A stretch of 37,874 bases of DNA from JAQVEM01 sp964556165. GTDB lineage: Bacteria; Actinomycetota; Humimicrobiia; Humimicrobiales; Humimicrobiaceae. How positions within the stretch are numbered: the first letter of the stretch is position 1; each line of letters begins with the position of its first letter. Positions 8,570 to 15,171 of this stretch are shown in pieces. The position numbers and the translations under genes are program-made. A model generated the notes under the pieces. It was given only the letters and a program-made list of their open reading frames with translations. It did no database searches and was not told the origin of the DNA. Where the stretch lies: assembly GCA_964556165.1 (NCBI GenBank), contig CAZKVH010000015.1, positions 1 to 37,874 of the forward strand. The letters are read 5' to 3'.

Positions 8570-9424
8570 TTAGATATTATTTGAATAATATTCAAGGTAT
8601 TTTATGCCTTTTTTGGATAATTTTCTCTTGCCGTTTCCGCTTGAGTCGAGTAGCCTGTTTTTTTCGAGGTGAATTAGCTCGCGATATGAAGTAGAGAGAC
8701 TAAAGCCAAGCTCTCTGGCGATGGTTGACGGACCTGCTTCTTCAAGCTCCAGTGTTATAAAAAGTATCTTCCTCTGCCTGTCTGATAGCTCAAGGTCTTC
8801 GAATCTATCTGAAGAAACTGCCTGTGCTTCTTCTTCCGGTTTTTTGCGTGACGACGTAGGTTCGTTGTATGTTGTGGCTGGCGGGGCCTGAAGGTCATTG
8901 TTAAATGAGGCCTGGTTAAGTTTTAAGGAGACGACAGTCCCCTTTCTTATGTTGTCCTTTACATCTATTGAGCCGCCAGAAAAAGTAATGGTTTCTTTTA
9001 CTATCGGGAATCCCGACCCAACGCCTCTTATATACTCCTTCATTTTGCTGGTTGCAGAGGTATATCCTGGAAGGAGAGCTTTTTCCTTGTCCTCAATACC
9101 GGGCCCCTGGTCTGATACGATTATATGGTTTCCGCTATCAAGAATGGTTATGATGGTTTCTTTGAAGTCTGCATGTATGAGATTTTCTATTATTTCCTTA
9201 ATAATGGTATATGGGATTTTTCCACCAATATCATGCGAGATGCTGTAGGTTTTCTGTGAAGTTTCGTTTATAAAACTGTCAATGCCGGTAAATCTTAGAT
9301 CTATTATTCTTGGGATGCTGCGCATATTATCATAAACAGCGATTCTTGCCGCTAAATTAACGGCGCCGCTTTTTGGCTCTTCTAAACCAGCATCATTTTT
9401 TGGTTCAGCGTAGTTATCAGTCAT
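8570..9424 (-). CDS. Histidine-kinase-type ATPase with C-terminal winged-helix domain
   Basis: Residues about 70-170 form a GHKL ATPase. The N-box is KEIIENLIHADF, the G1 box is VSDQGPGI, and a G2-like GVGSGFPIVKETI follows, then GGSIDVKD. There is no dimerisation helix with a phosphorylatable histidine and no sensor or membrane segment. A poorly conserved linker (about 175-215) leads to a DNA-binding tail with DLELSDRQRKILFITLELEEAGPSTIARELGFS-type helix-turn-helix spacing. This could be an anti-sigma/regulatory kinase fused to its own DNA-binding domain. It lies between oriC and dnaA in the dnaA direction, so a role in dnaA or origin control is possible but unproven. Confidence 0.7.
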   Translation of the reverse strand: MTDNYAEPKNDAGLEEPKSGAVNLAARIAVYDNMRSIPRIIDLRFTGIDSFINETSQKTYSISHDIGGKIPYTIIKEIIENLIHADFKETIITILDSGNHIIVSDQGPGIEDKEKALLPGYTSATSKMKEYIRGVGSGFPIVKETITFSGGSIDVKDNIRKGTVVSLKLNQASFNNDLQAPPATTYNEPTSSRKKPEEEAQAVSSDRFEDLELSDRQRKILFITLELEEAGPSTIARELGFSLSTSYRELIHLEKNRLLDSSGNGKRKLSKKGIKYLEYYSNNI

Positions 9425-9615
9425 AATTAGTGAATAACAGACGTTTATTTGTAAATTATAAAGCCTGAAAGTAAAAAGCTGTGATAGAGCTTATGCTTTT
9501 CATTCGCTTTTCAGTGATTTAAAGTTATCAACATTTAAATGATAATATTTTAAACAGGAAAAATCTACTAGATTATATGTTAATTTTAAATTTACAGAAA
9601 TCTATGACATAGAAA

Positions 9616-9706
9616 ATGGTGCTATTTTTAAGGTTTTCAACAGACTTTTCAACACATGTTGAAAAGTAAGTGAAATGTTTAAAATGGCAATAAAAAATAG
9701 CACCAT
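9616..9706. repeat. Nested inverted repeats enclosing three DnaA boxes
   Basis: Outer arms are ATGGTGCTATTTTT (9616-9629) and its exact complement (9693-9706). Inside is a second inverted repeat with 11-nt arms, ACTTTTCAACA (9644-9654) and its complement (9657-9667), separated by 2 nt. Two of the DnaA boxes form these inner arms. The third box (9634-9642) is in direct orientation, 12 bp upstream. No T-run follows, and no transcript is expected to end here. Confidence 0.85.
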
Positions 9707-9835
9707 ATGAAAAGAATGCTTTTCGATTCTTTCAGTTGGGCCTGACAAGAGAACAGGTGTTTGAAAAATAATTAAGGCACTACCTGTTGTTTGTAAAGAA
9801 AGTGAAAGTATAGCAGATACGTTGACTGTATAGCC

Positions 9836-9864
9836 TTGATATTAAAAAGATTAAAATGTATAAT
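9836..9864 (+). promoter_or_regulatory. rpmH operon promoter
   Basis: TTGATA (9836-9841), a 17-nt spacer, then consensus TATAAT (9859-9864), 45 nt before the rpmH start. It is the best sigma70-type match in the origin region. Confidence 0.75.
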
Positions 9865-9909
9865 CATCTACCTGATTGGAAACAAAGATTAGTATGGGTC
9901 AGGTAAAAT

Positions 9910-10044
9910 ATGAAGAGAACATTTCAGCCAAACGTAAGAAAGAAGAAAAAGGACCACGGCTTTAGGGAAAGGATGAAAACTAAGTCAGGTAGAGCCGTAA
10001 TCTCCCGAAGGCGGAAAAAAGGAAGAAAAGAACTTTCGGTTTGA
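9910..10044 (+). CDS. rpmH: Ribosomal protein bL34
   Basis: bL34 is a small, very basic 50S subunit protein. The 44-residue product starts MKRTFQPNVRKKKKDHGF and continues RERMKTKSGRAVISRRRKKGR, matching the family along its full length. AGGT lies 5-6 nt before the ATG. Gene order rpmH-rnpA-yidD-yidC next to the origin is conserved across bacteria. The stop codon overlaps an out-of-frame ATG (TGATG at 10042-10046), discussed under rnpA. Confidence 0.97.
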   Translation: MKRTFQPNVRKKKKDHGFRERMKTKSGRAVISRRRKKGRKELSV

Positions 10045-10065
10045 TGTATAAGAAGGAAGATAGAT

Positions 10066-10398
10066 ATAAAGTTTGAAACAGTAAAAAGAAAAGCAGATTT
10101 TACCGTAATATTTAAGGAAGGTGTCTGTAAAAAGTATAATAATTTTACTGTATATATAGTTAAAAAACATGATGGCAAGGCTTCTTTGAGAGTCGGCTTT
10201 GTAGTTGGAAAGAAAATAGGCGGAGCGGTTTTAAGAAACAGGACTAAGAGAGTTTTGAAGGAGACCCTGAGAGTCATCGACCTGGATATCTGTGGTAGTT
10301 TTGACATCTTGCTTGTTGTAAGAAAAGACTGTGGTGTTTTAAAAATCCCTGATTTAAGGGAGGAATTAAAAGATAAATTCCCCTATCTTCTTTCATAG
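10066..10398 (+). CDS. rnpA: Ribonuclease P protein component, apparently with an ATA start
   Basis: RnpA is the protein cofactor of RNase P, which removes 5' leaders from tRNA precursors. The reading frame gives KFETVKRKADFTVIFKEG, then RVGFVVGKKIGGAVLRNRTKRVLKE. The RNR motif is intact, and the length (110 residues) is normal. The frame has no ATG, GTG or TTG between the upstream stop (10042-10044) and TTG 10186, and starting at 10186 would delete the first 40 residues. ATA at 10066 is exactly where homologs begin, and AAGGA (10053-10057) lies 8 nt before it, so I propose an AUA start. The alternative is ATG 10044 (MYKKEDRYKV) followed by a +1 shift at GTTTGA, real or a sequencing error. 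Confidence 0.85.
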   Translation: MKFETVKRKADFTVIFKEGVCKKYNNFTVYIVKKHDGKASLRVGFVVGKKIGGAVLRNRTKRVLKETLRVIDLDICGSFDILLVVRKDCGVLKIPDLREELKDKFPYLLS

Positions 10399-10453
10399 TG
10401 TTGCTGATTATTTTTATATTGATTAATATTTAGCATGCGGAGTATTCATAATT

Positions 10454-10663
10454 GTGAAAAGATTTCTTTTATTTTTAATAAAATCCTATAAGAGGTATGT
10501 TTCGCCGTTACTACCAAGAAGTTGCAGATTTTATCCAACCTGTTCTGAATATGCATACCAGGCTATAAGTAAATACGGTGTACTAAAAGGTAGTATTAAA
10601 TCTATATATAGGATATTAAGATGTAACCCATTTAATAAGGGAGGGTATGACCCTGTTAAATAA
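10454..10663 (+). CDS. yidD: Membrane protein insertion efficiency factor YidD
   Basis: YidD is a small membrane-associated protein that assists YidC/Sec-dependent insertion. The 69-residue product carries the diagnostic motif SPLLPRSCRFYPTCSEYAYQA, then RILRCNPFNKGGYDPV, with all conserved cysteines. The GTG at 10454 gives the standard VKRFLLFLIK start. However, the only visible ribosome-binding site (GGAG 10439-10442) is better spaced, at 5 nt, for an in-frame ATA at 10448. It lies 55 nt after rnpA and 20 nt before yidC. Confidence 0.95.
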   Translation: MKRFLLFLIKSYKRYVSPLLPRSCRFYPTCSEYAYQAISKYGVLKGSIKSIYRILRCNPFNKGGYDPVK

Positions 10664-10683
10664 TATTAAGAAGGTGTTTAAAA

Positions 10684-11544
10684 TTGAGCTTTATATATCA
10701 GATACTTAGTCCTGTCCAGCATGTATTAGAATATGTTGTTGTTTTTCTTTATAACAATGTGGTTAGTAATTATGGTGTGGTAATAATTCTTCTAACGATT
10801 ATAGTAAGGCTTGTTCTGGTCCCTCTTACTATAAGCCAGACAAAATCTATGTCAAAGATGCAGAAACTTCAGCCGGAGCTAAAAGAATTGCAAAAGAAAT
10901 ATAAGGATGATAGAGAAAAGCTCCAGCAGGAGACAATGGAATTTTACAGAAAAAACAATGTAAACCCCCTGGCAGGATGTCTGCCTCTTATTATGCAGTT
11001 ACCGGTGTTTTTTGCTTTATTTCAGGTTCTGAGAAGTCCGTCTGAGATTGTTACAAAAATCCTGGGTAGCTTTAATTTGAGTGGTGTAGTAAATGGTGTA
11101 AAAACAGGCCTTGCAGGATTTCTACCTTCTTCGGTGGAGCTTGGGCTAACTGGAGTCGCTAATCCAAAGTATAATTTTTTGTGGCTGAATTTAAATGAAA
11201 GGGACCCTTATTATATACTTATAATATTAATGGTTGCAACAATGTTTGTTTCAATGAAGATGACTACAACTGACACAAGCCAGTCGAAGCTTACTTATAT
11301 AATGCCTCTTGCTTTTGGTGTTATATCATACAGTTTTCCTTCAGGCATACTTGTTTACTGGGTTACCACAAATTTATGGTCAGTGGGTCAGCAATGGATT
11401 GTTAATAAGATTGTAACAAGGGAAAAAGTAAAGAAAGAGATTGAGAAGGAAGGCGGGAATTTAAGCGGTGAGGAAGAATTAAGCGAAGAGGACATGAAAG
11501 CCCTGAGAAGAAAATTAAAGAAAAAGAAAAAAAAGAAAAGATAA
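10684..11544 (+). CDS. yidC: Membrane protein insertase YidC/OxaA
   Basis: YidC inserts and folds inner-membrane proteins with or without SecYEG. At 286 residues it lacks the large periplasmic domain of proteobacterial YidC. It has a first helix near residues 12-25, then LLTIIVRLVLVPLTISQTKSM with the conserved membrane arginine at about 42. A cytoplasmic hairpin (KMQKLQPELKELQKKYKDD) follows, then NPLAGCLPLIMQLPVFFALFQVL and further helices. The C-terminus is strongly basic (ends RRKLKKKKKKKR), as in ribosome-binding forms. The TTG at 10684 follows AAGGTG. It is adjacent to jag, the usual pairing. Confidence 0.96.
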   Translation: MSFIYQILSPVQHVLEYVVVFLYNNVVSNYGVVIILLTIIVRLVLVPLTISQTKSMSKMQKLQPELKELQKKYKDDREKLQQETMEFYRKNNVNPLAGCLPLIMQLPVFFALFQVLRSPSEIVTKILGSFNLSGVVNGVKTGLAGFLPSSVELGLTGVANPKYNFLWLNLNERDPYYILIILMVATMFVSMKMTTTDTSQSKLTYIMPLAFGVISYSFPSGILVYWVTTNLWSVGQQWIVNKIVTREKVKKEIEKEGGNLSGEEELSEEDMKALRRKLKKKKKKKR

Positions 11545-11568
11545 AACCTTTGTTTCGGGAGGTGGAGA

Positions 11569-12165
11569 TTGACCGAGAAAAAAAGTATGGAAAATGCTCT
11601 TGATATGTACGTAGAGTCTCTTGAAGAAGAGCAAAGGAGTAATAAATTAATAGAAGATAACTCAAAAAGAAGAGCAAATAAGAATGGTGACAAAGATGAA
11701 ATCAACGGTCTGGAGAAGATAAAAGGCATACTGAAGAAATCAATTGAGCTCATATGCATTGGTGAAGAGGTAAAAATAAGCACTGATCCGGAGGAGCTAA
11801 AACTATCTGTTCATGGAAGGGATTTAGGAATTGCAATAGGGAAAAATGGAAAGAACATGCAGGCACTTGAATACATTATAAACTTAATAGGTAAAAAGAA
11901 AAAGCTGGTTGATAGAAATATAGTAATAGATATTAAGGACTACAGAAAAAACAGAATAGAGAAAATTAAGAAGACAGCTATAATTACAGCCAAAAAGGTA
12001 ATAAATGAAGGTAGGAAAATTACATTGCAACCAATGTGCTCTTACGAGAGAAAAGTTATACATAATGTACTTTCCGAGTTTAAAAATATAAAGACGCGCA
12101 GCGTGCATGAGGAACCGAACAGACGGATAGTGATATATCCTGTGAAGAGCGCTGGCAGTAGATAA
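11569..12165 (+). CDS. jag: Jag/KhpB-type RNA-binding protein (KH and R3H domains)
   Basis: Jag is a cytoplasmic RNA-binding protein encoded beside yidC (SpoIIIJ-associated). After an acidic/basic N-terminal stretch of about 45 residues there is a KH domain with the GxxG-type loop in IAIGKNGKNMQALEYIINL (about 84-102). An R3H domain follows with LQPMCSYERKVIHNVL (about 150-165) and SVHEEPNRRIVIYP. Length is 198, normal. The TTG at 11569 follows GGGAGGTGG. The gene ends 25 nt before a strong hairpin terminator, making it the last gene of the rpmH transcript. Confidence 0.93.
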   Translation: MTEKKSMENALDMYVESLEEEQRSNKLIEDNSKRRANKNGDKDEINGLEKIKGILKKSIELICIGEEVKISTDPEELKLSVHGRDLGIAIGKNGKNMQALEYIINLIGKKKKLVDRNIVIDIKDYRKNRIEKIKKTAIITAKKVINEGRKITLQPMCSYERKVIHNVLSEFKNIKTRSVHEEPNRRIVIYPVKSAGSR

Positions 12166-12190
12166 AAGTAAACAAGAATTCAAAAAAGAT

Positions 12191-12220
12191 AAAATGGCAC
12201 TTAGGTGCCATTTTGTTTTT
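12191..12220 (+). terminator. Rho-independent terminator after jag
   Basis: A perfect 10-bp stem AAAATGGCAC / GTGCCATTTT with a TTAG loop (12191-12214) is followed by GTTTTT. It separates the rpmH-jag transcript from mnmE. Confidence 0.92.
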
Positions 12221-12273
12221 ATGTAAAGATAGGTAATTTTAAATAATAGTAAATATGAAATATAATAAATCTT

Positions 12274-13695
12274 ATGAAAGAAAAAAATGTTAAAAAAATA
12301 ATAAAAGCGAACAACGGAATCAGCGATACTATAGTTGCAATTGGTACCAGGGCCGGCGAGGCAGCAATAGGTATAGTTAAACTGAGTGGAAATGATTCTA
12401 TAAGGATTGCGGAAAAATTTTTCAGGTCTATAAATAAAAAAAAGCTTTGCTCTGTTAAAACATATACGATGACCTACGGTAATATTGTAGATAGAAACGG
12501 AAGTATAGTAGACGAAGTGATTGTTTCTGTGATGAGGAAGCCTAAATCCTATACGAGAGAAGACGTGGTCGAGATTAATTGCCACGGTGGGCTGACTGCA
12601 ACAAGAAGAGTAATAGAGCTTTGCATAGAAAACGGGGCGAGGATTGCGCAACCGGGTGAATTTACAAAAAGAGCATTTCTGAATGGAAGAATAGATTTAT
12701 CACAGGCGGAAGCAGTGATAGATATTGTGAGGTCAAGAACTGAAGAAAGCCTCAAGATAGCAACAAAGAATTTGAAAGGTAGCGTAGGAAATGAAATAAG
12801 ACAGTTAAGGAAAAGAATTCTTAATATCATGGTTCAACTGGAGGCGTCAGTGGATTTTATCGAGGAAGACCTTGAGATAACACCTTACGAAGAACTGGAG
12901 AAGGAGATAAAATCTTTAAGCAGAGCTCTTGGTGAAATGATCGAAAATGAGAGAAAAGGGGAAATAGTAAAGAATGGCGTAAAAGTTGCGATTGTAGGGA
13001 AGCCAAACGTAGGTAAATCAAGCCTGCTTAACCTGTTGTCAAGAAAGGACAGGGCCATAGTGACATCTATACCCGGTACAACAAGGGATGCAGTTGAAGA
13101 AATATTATACGTAGAAGGGATACCTTTAATACTTGTAGACACCGCAGGAATAAGAAAAGCAAGAAATACAATTGAAAAGATTGGTATAGACAGGAGCCTG
13201 AAACACATTGGAGAAGCAGAGCTTGTTATAGTAGTTCTTGATGGAAGTAGAGCGCTTGAGAAGTACGATATTGATATAACGGAGAAGATAAGAGGAAAAT
13301 CTTCTGTATGCTGTATAAATAAGGCTGATTTAGAGCAAAAAATCGATATAAAAAAAGTTAAAGAAATTTACGGAGGCAAAGATATTATTAAAATTTCGGC
13401 ATTGAAGGGAACTGGCATAGATAAATTAGAAAAAATAATAAAAAGGCTTGTTATCAGTGACAGCATTATAAATTTGGATGAGCTAATAATAGTCAATGAA
13501 AGACAGAAAAACATATTAAATCAGGCACTTAGTTTTCTAAGAAAAGCCGGGAGAGCTATGAAAGCAAGAATGTCAGAGGAATTTCCTTCTTACGATTTGA
13601 AGTCAGCGTATAGCTTACTGGGTGAAATAACGGGAGAGACAGTAAGGGATGATATACTGGAAAGCATTTTCAGCCAGTTTTGTGTTGGAAAGTAG
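12274..13695 (+). CDS. mnmE: tRNA modification GTPase MnmE
   Basis: MnmE works with MnmG to install the 5-(carboxymethyl)aminomethyl group on U34 of certain tRNAs. The product has 473 residues. The formyl-THF-binding N-terminal domain includes AAIGIVKLSG and ING-type GEFTKRAFLNGRIDLSQAEAV. The central GTPase has G1 GKPNVGKSS (about 242-250), IPGTTRD and G3 DTAGIR, with G4 NKAD. The C-terminus ends in CVGK, the conserved CxGK. The annotated ATG adds about 17 residues before the usual MxDTI.AI start and has no clear ribosome-binding site, so the true start may be further in. A parS site lies 43 nt after the stop. Confidence 0.96.
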   Translation: MKEKNVKKIIKANNGISDTIVAIGTRAGEAAIGIVKLSGNDSIRIAEKFFRSINKKKLCSVKTYTMTYGNIVDRNGSIVDEVIVSVMRKPKSYTREDVVEINCHGGLTATRRVIELCIENGARIAQPGEFTKRAFLNGRIDLSQAEAVIDIVRSRTEESLKIATKNLKGSVGNEIRQLRKRILNIMVQLEASVDFIEEDLEITPYEELEKEIKSLSRALGEMIENERKGEIVKNGVKVAIVGKPNVGKSSLLNLLSRKDRAIVTSIPGTTRDAVEEILYVEGIPLILVDTAGIRKARNTIEKIGIDRSLKHIGEAELVIVVLDGSRALEKYDIDITEKIRGKSSVCCINKADLEQKIDIKKVKEIYGGKDIIKISALKGTGIDKLEKIIKRLVISDSIINLDELIIVNERQKNILNQALSFLRKAGRAMKARMSEEFPSYDLKSAYSLLGEITGETVRDDILESIFSQFCVGK

Positions 13696-13737
13696 GGGAG
13701 TGACAAAAACCAATGTTTAAAGAATATCTGGCGAAAA

Positions 13738-13753
13738 TGTTTCACGTGAAACA
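13738..13753. promoter_or_regulatory. parS centromere site 1
   Basis: TGTTTCACGTGAAACA, a perfect match to the bacterial parS palindrome that ParB loads on. It lies 4 kb from the origin, between mnmE and the mnmG paralog, 15 nt before the paralog's ATG. Confidence 0.97.
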
Positions 13754-13768
13754 TTTTAACTTGAATGG

Positions 13769-14995
13769 ATGAAAATGGTAAAAACAGAAGGAAAACTTAT
13801 ATACGATGTTATAGTTGTAGGTGCAGGACATTCAGGATGTGAGGCTGCACTTGCATCTGCAAGGAATGGCTCAAGAACACTATTAATTACAATTAATCTA
13901 GATGCGATAATTCTTACTCCTTTTGGTAATGAGCTTGGCGGGGAAGGAAGAGATGTATTGTTAAGTAAGGTAGATTCTTTGGGCGGGCAAATATTGAAAA
14001 ATATCATCAGAAATTGTATTAATGCCAGGGTAGAAGAAAATAATTTTAAAAAATCAGTGTTTTTAGTTGATGAGAGAAGATACTCACTTTCGATGAAGAA
14101 AGTCCTGGAGAACCAGAAGAATCTTGATATTAGACAGGGTCTTGCAGTTAGTGTATCAAAAAGAGATAAGTTATTAGAGTTGAAGACAAGCGATGGAATA
14201 AGTTATATATCTAACTGTATTGTATTTTGTATGGGTACGTTTCTTGGTGCAAAAATATTCTGGGGAAAATACGAGATAGAGGCAGGGAGGCAGGGAGAAA
14301 TATGCTCAAAAAGCCTCCTGGCAAGCCTAAGGGAACTTGGCTTTGAATTTGGCCTGAGAAGGAATTATACAGCTCCTGCCATAGATAGGAAAACTATTGT
14401 TGAAGAAGATCTCGAGAGACAAAAATTTGTAAAGGATGAAAGGGATTTTTTATATGAATATGGCTTAAAATCGGTAAAAAATGAGGATTTCTTTATTGGT
14501 TATTCTGATAAGAGATTAAATGAGTATATAATAGAGAATAGAGGCAAAATTTTTAATAGAAGAGTGAAAAAGGACCTCAAAAAAGACGATGAACTCCCGT
14601 TAGAGGAAAGGATTTTAAAAGGAATGACTCATGAAAATCAAAAGATATTTGCTTTTCCTCTGGGAAAGTACATAAATGATTTGTACCTGAAGGGCATGGA
14701 AACATCTTTATCGGAAGATTTACAGCTGGGGATGATAAGGGAGATTAAGGGTTTTTATAATGCAGAGATGACCCGTCCGGGTTATGGTATTGAGTATAGT
14801 TATTTAAAAGTTTCACAGATTAATAGTGATATGGAGAGCAAAGGTTTAAAGGGCATTTTTTTTGCGGGCAGGTTAACAGGGTCTGGAAGTTATGAGAAAT
14901 CCGCGGAGCAGGGAGTTATTTCAGGAATAAATGCAGCAAAAAGGTCGAAAATGAAGGGAAGCATTGTTTTAGAAAAGAGTGATGTAGTAAAATAA
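13769..14995 (+). CDS. Truncated MnmG-like FAD protein (paralog lacking catalytic and tRNA-binding parts)
   Basis: The N-terminus YDVIVVGAGHSGCEAALASARNG is nearly identical to that of the true MnmG at 15172. FAD-fold features (CMGTFLGAKIFWG, EAGRQGE, LKGIFFAGRLTGSGSYEKSAEQGVISGINAA) are retained. Several motifs differ. MnmG's CNPSIGGMGK becomes FGNELGGEGR, KGPAVQALRAQVD is replaced, and the GPRHCPSID segment is absent, so both usual cysteines are lost. It ends at 408 residues, directly after the FAD fold, and lacks the 200-residue helical C-terminus that binds tRNA and MnmE. TrmFO has a similar length, but the sequence here tracks MnmG rather than TrmFO. The frame is intact for 408 codons, which argues for a functional protein over a decaying copy. 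The function is unknown. Confidence 0.8.
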   Translation: MKMVKTEGKLIYDVIVVGAGHSGCEAALASARNGSRTLLITINLDAIILTPFGNELGGEGRDVLLSKVDSLGGQILKNIIRNCINARVEENNFKKSVFLVDERRYSLSMKKVLENQKNLDIRQGLAVSVSKRDKLLELKTSDGISYISNCIVFCMGTFLGAKIFWGKYEIEAGRQGEICSKSLLASLRELGFEFGLRRNYTAPAIDRKTIVEEDLERQKFVKDERDFLYEYGLKSVKNEDFFIGYSDKRLNEYIIENRGKIFNRRVKKDLKKDDELPLEERILKGMTHENQKIFAFPLGKYINDLYLKGMETSLSEDLQLGMIREIKGFYNAEMTRPGYGIEYSYLKVSQINSDMESKGLKGIFFAGRLTGSGSYEKSAEQGVISGINAAKRSKMKGSIVLEKSDVVK

Positions 14996-15115
14996 AGAAA
15001 CCGTATTTTTATCTAGGTGAATACAACTGAGTTTTTTAAGGATATTTATAATAATAAAGAATTGTCAAAGAAGTAAAAGCTTTGCCGGTAGATTAAGTCT
15101 ATAAGTTTTTTATAA

Positions 15116-15131
15116 TGTTTCACGTGAAACA
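15116..15131. promoter_or_regulatory. parS centromere site 2
   Basis: A second perfect TGTTTCACGTGAAACA, 1378 bp from the first and 40 nt before the mnmG start. The 176-nt spacer 14996-15171 shows no other feature. Confidence 0.97.
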
Positions 15132-15171
15132 ATAAATTCTTTATGAACAAATATACAGGATAGAAGGATAA

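Larger units (their letters stand above)
9425..9909. other. Probable chromosomal replication origin (oriC)
   Basis: This 485-nt A+T-rich gene-free stretch lies at the divergence point between the dnaA and rpmH gene runs. DnaA boxes: TTATCAACA at 9525-9533, TTTTCAACA at 9634-9642 and 9646-9654, and the complement at 9657-9665. The segment 9534-9600 is almost all A/T and could be the unwinding element. Gene direction switches here (left genes minus, right genes plus), as expected for bidirectional replication. The right end holds the rpmH promoter. Confidence 0.85.

Noticed and set aside
10044..10076. Programmed +1 frameshift (prfB-like GTT TGA) in rnpA
   Set aside because: ATG 10044 gives MYKKEDRYKV then TGA, and skipping one T rejoins rnpA. 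It needs an extra 8-residue N-terminus, however, while the ATA start gives the normal length and a well-placed SD, so it is kept only as the alternative.
13769..14995. Annotation as TrmFO
   Set aside because: Length fits, but the N-terminal motif GAGHSGCEAALASARNG and the rest follow MnmG, not the TrmFO pattern.
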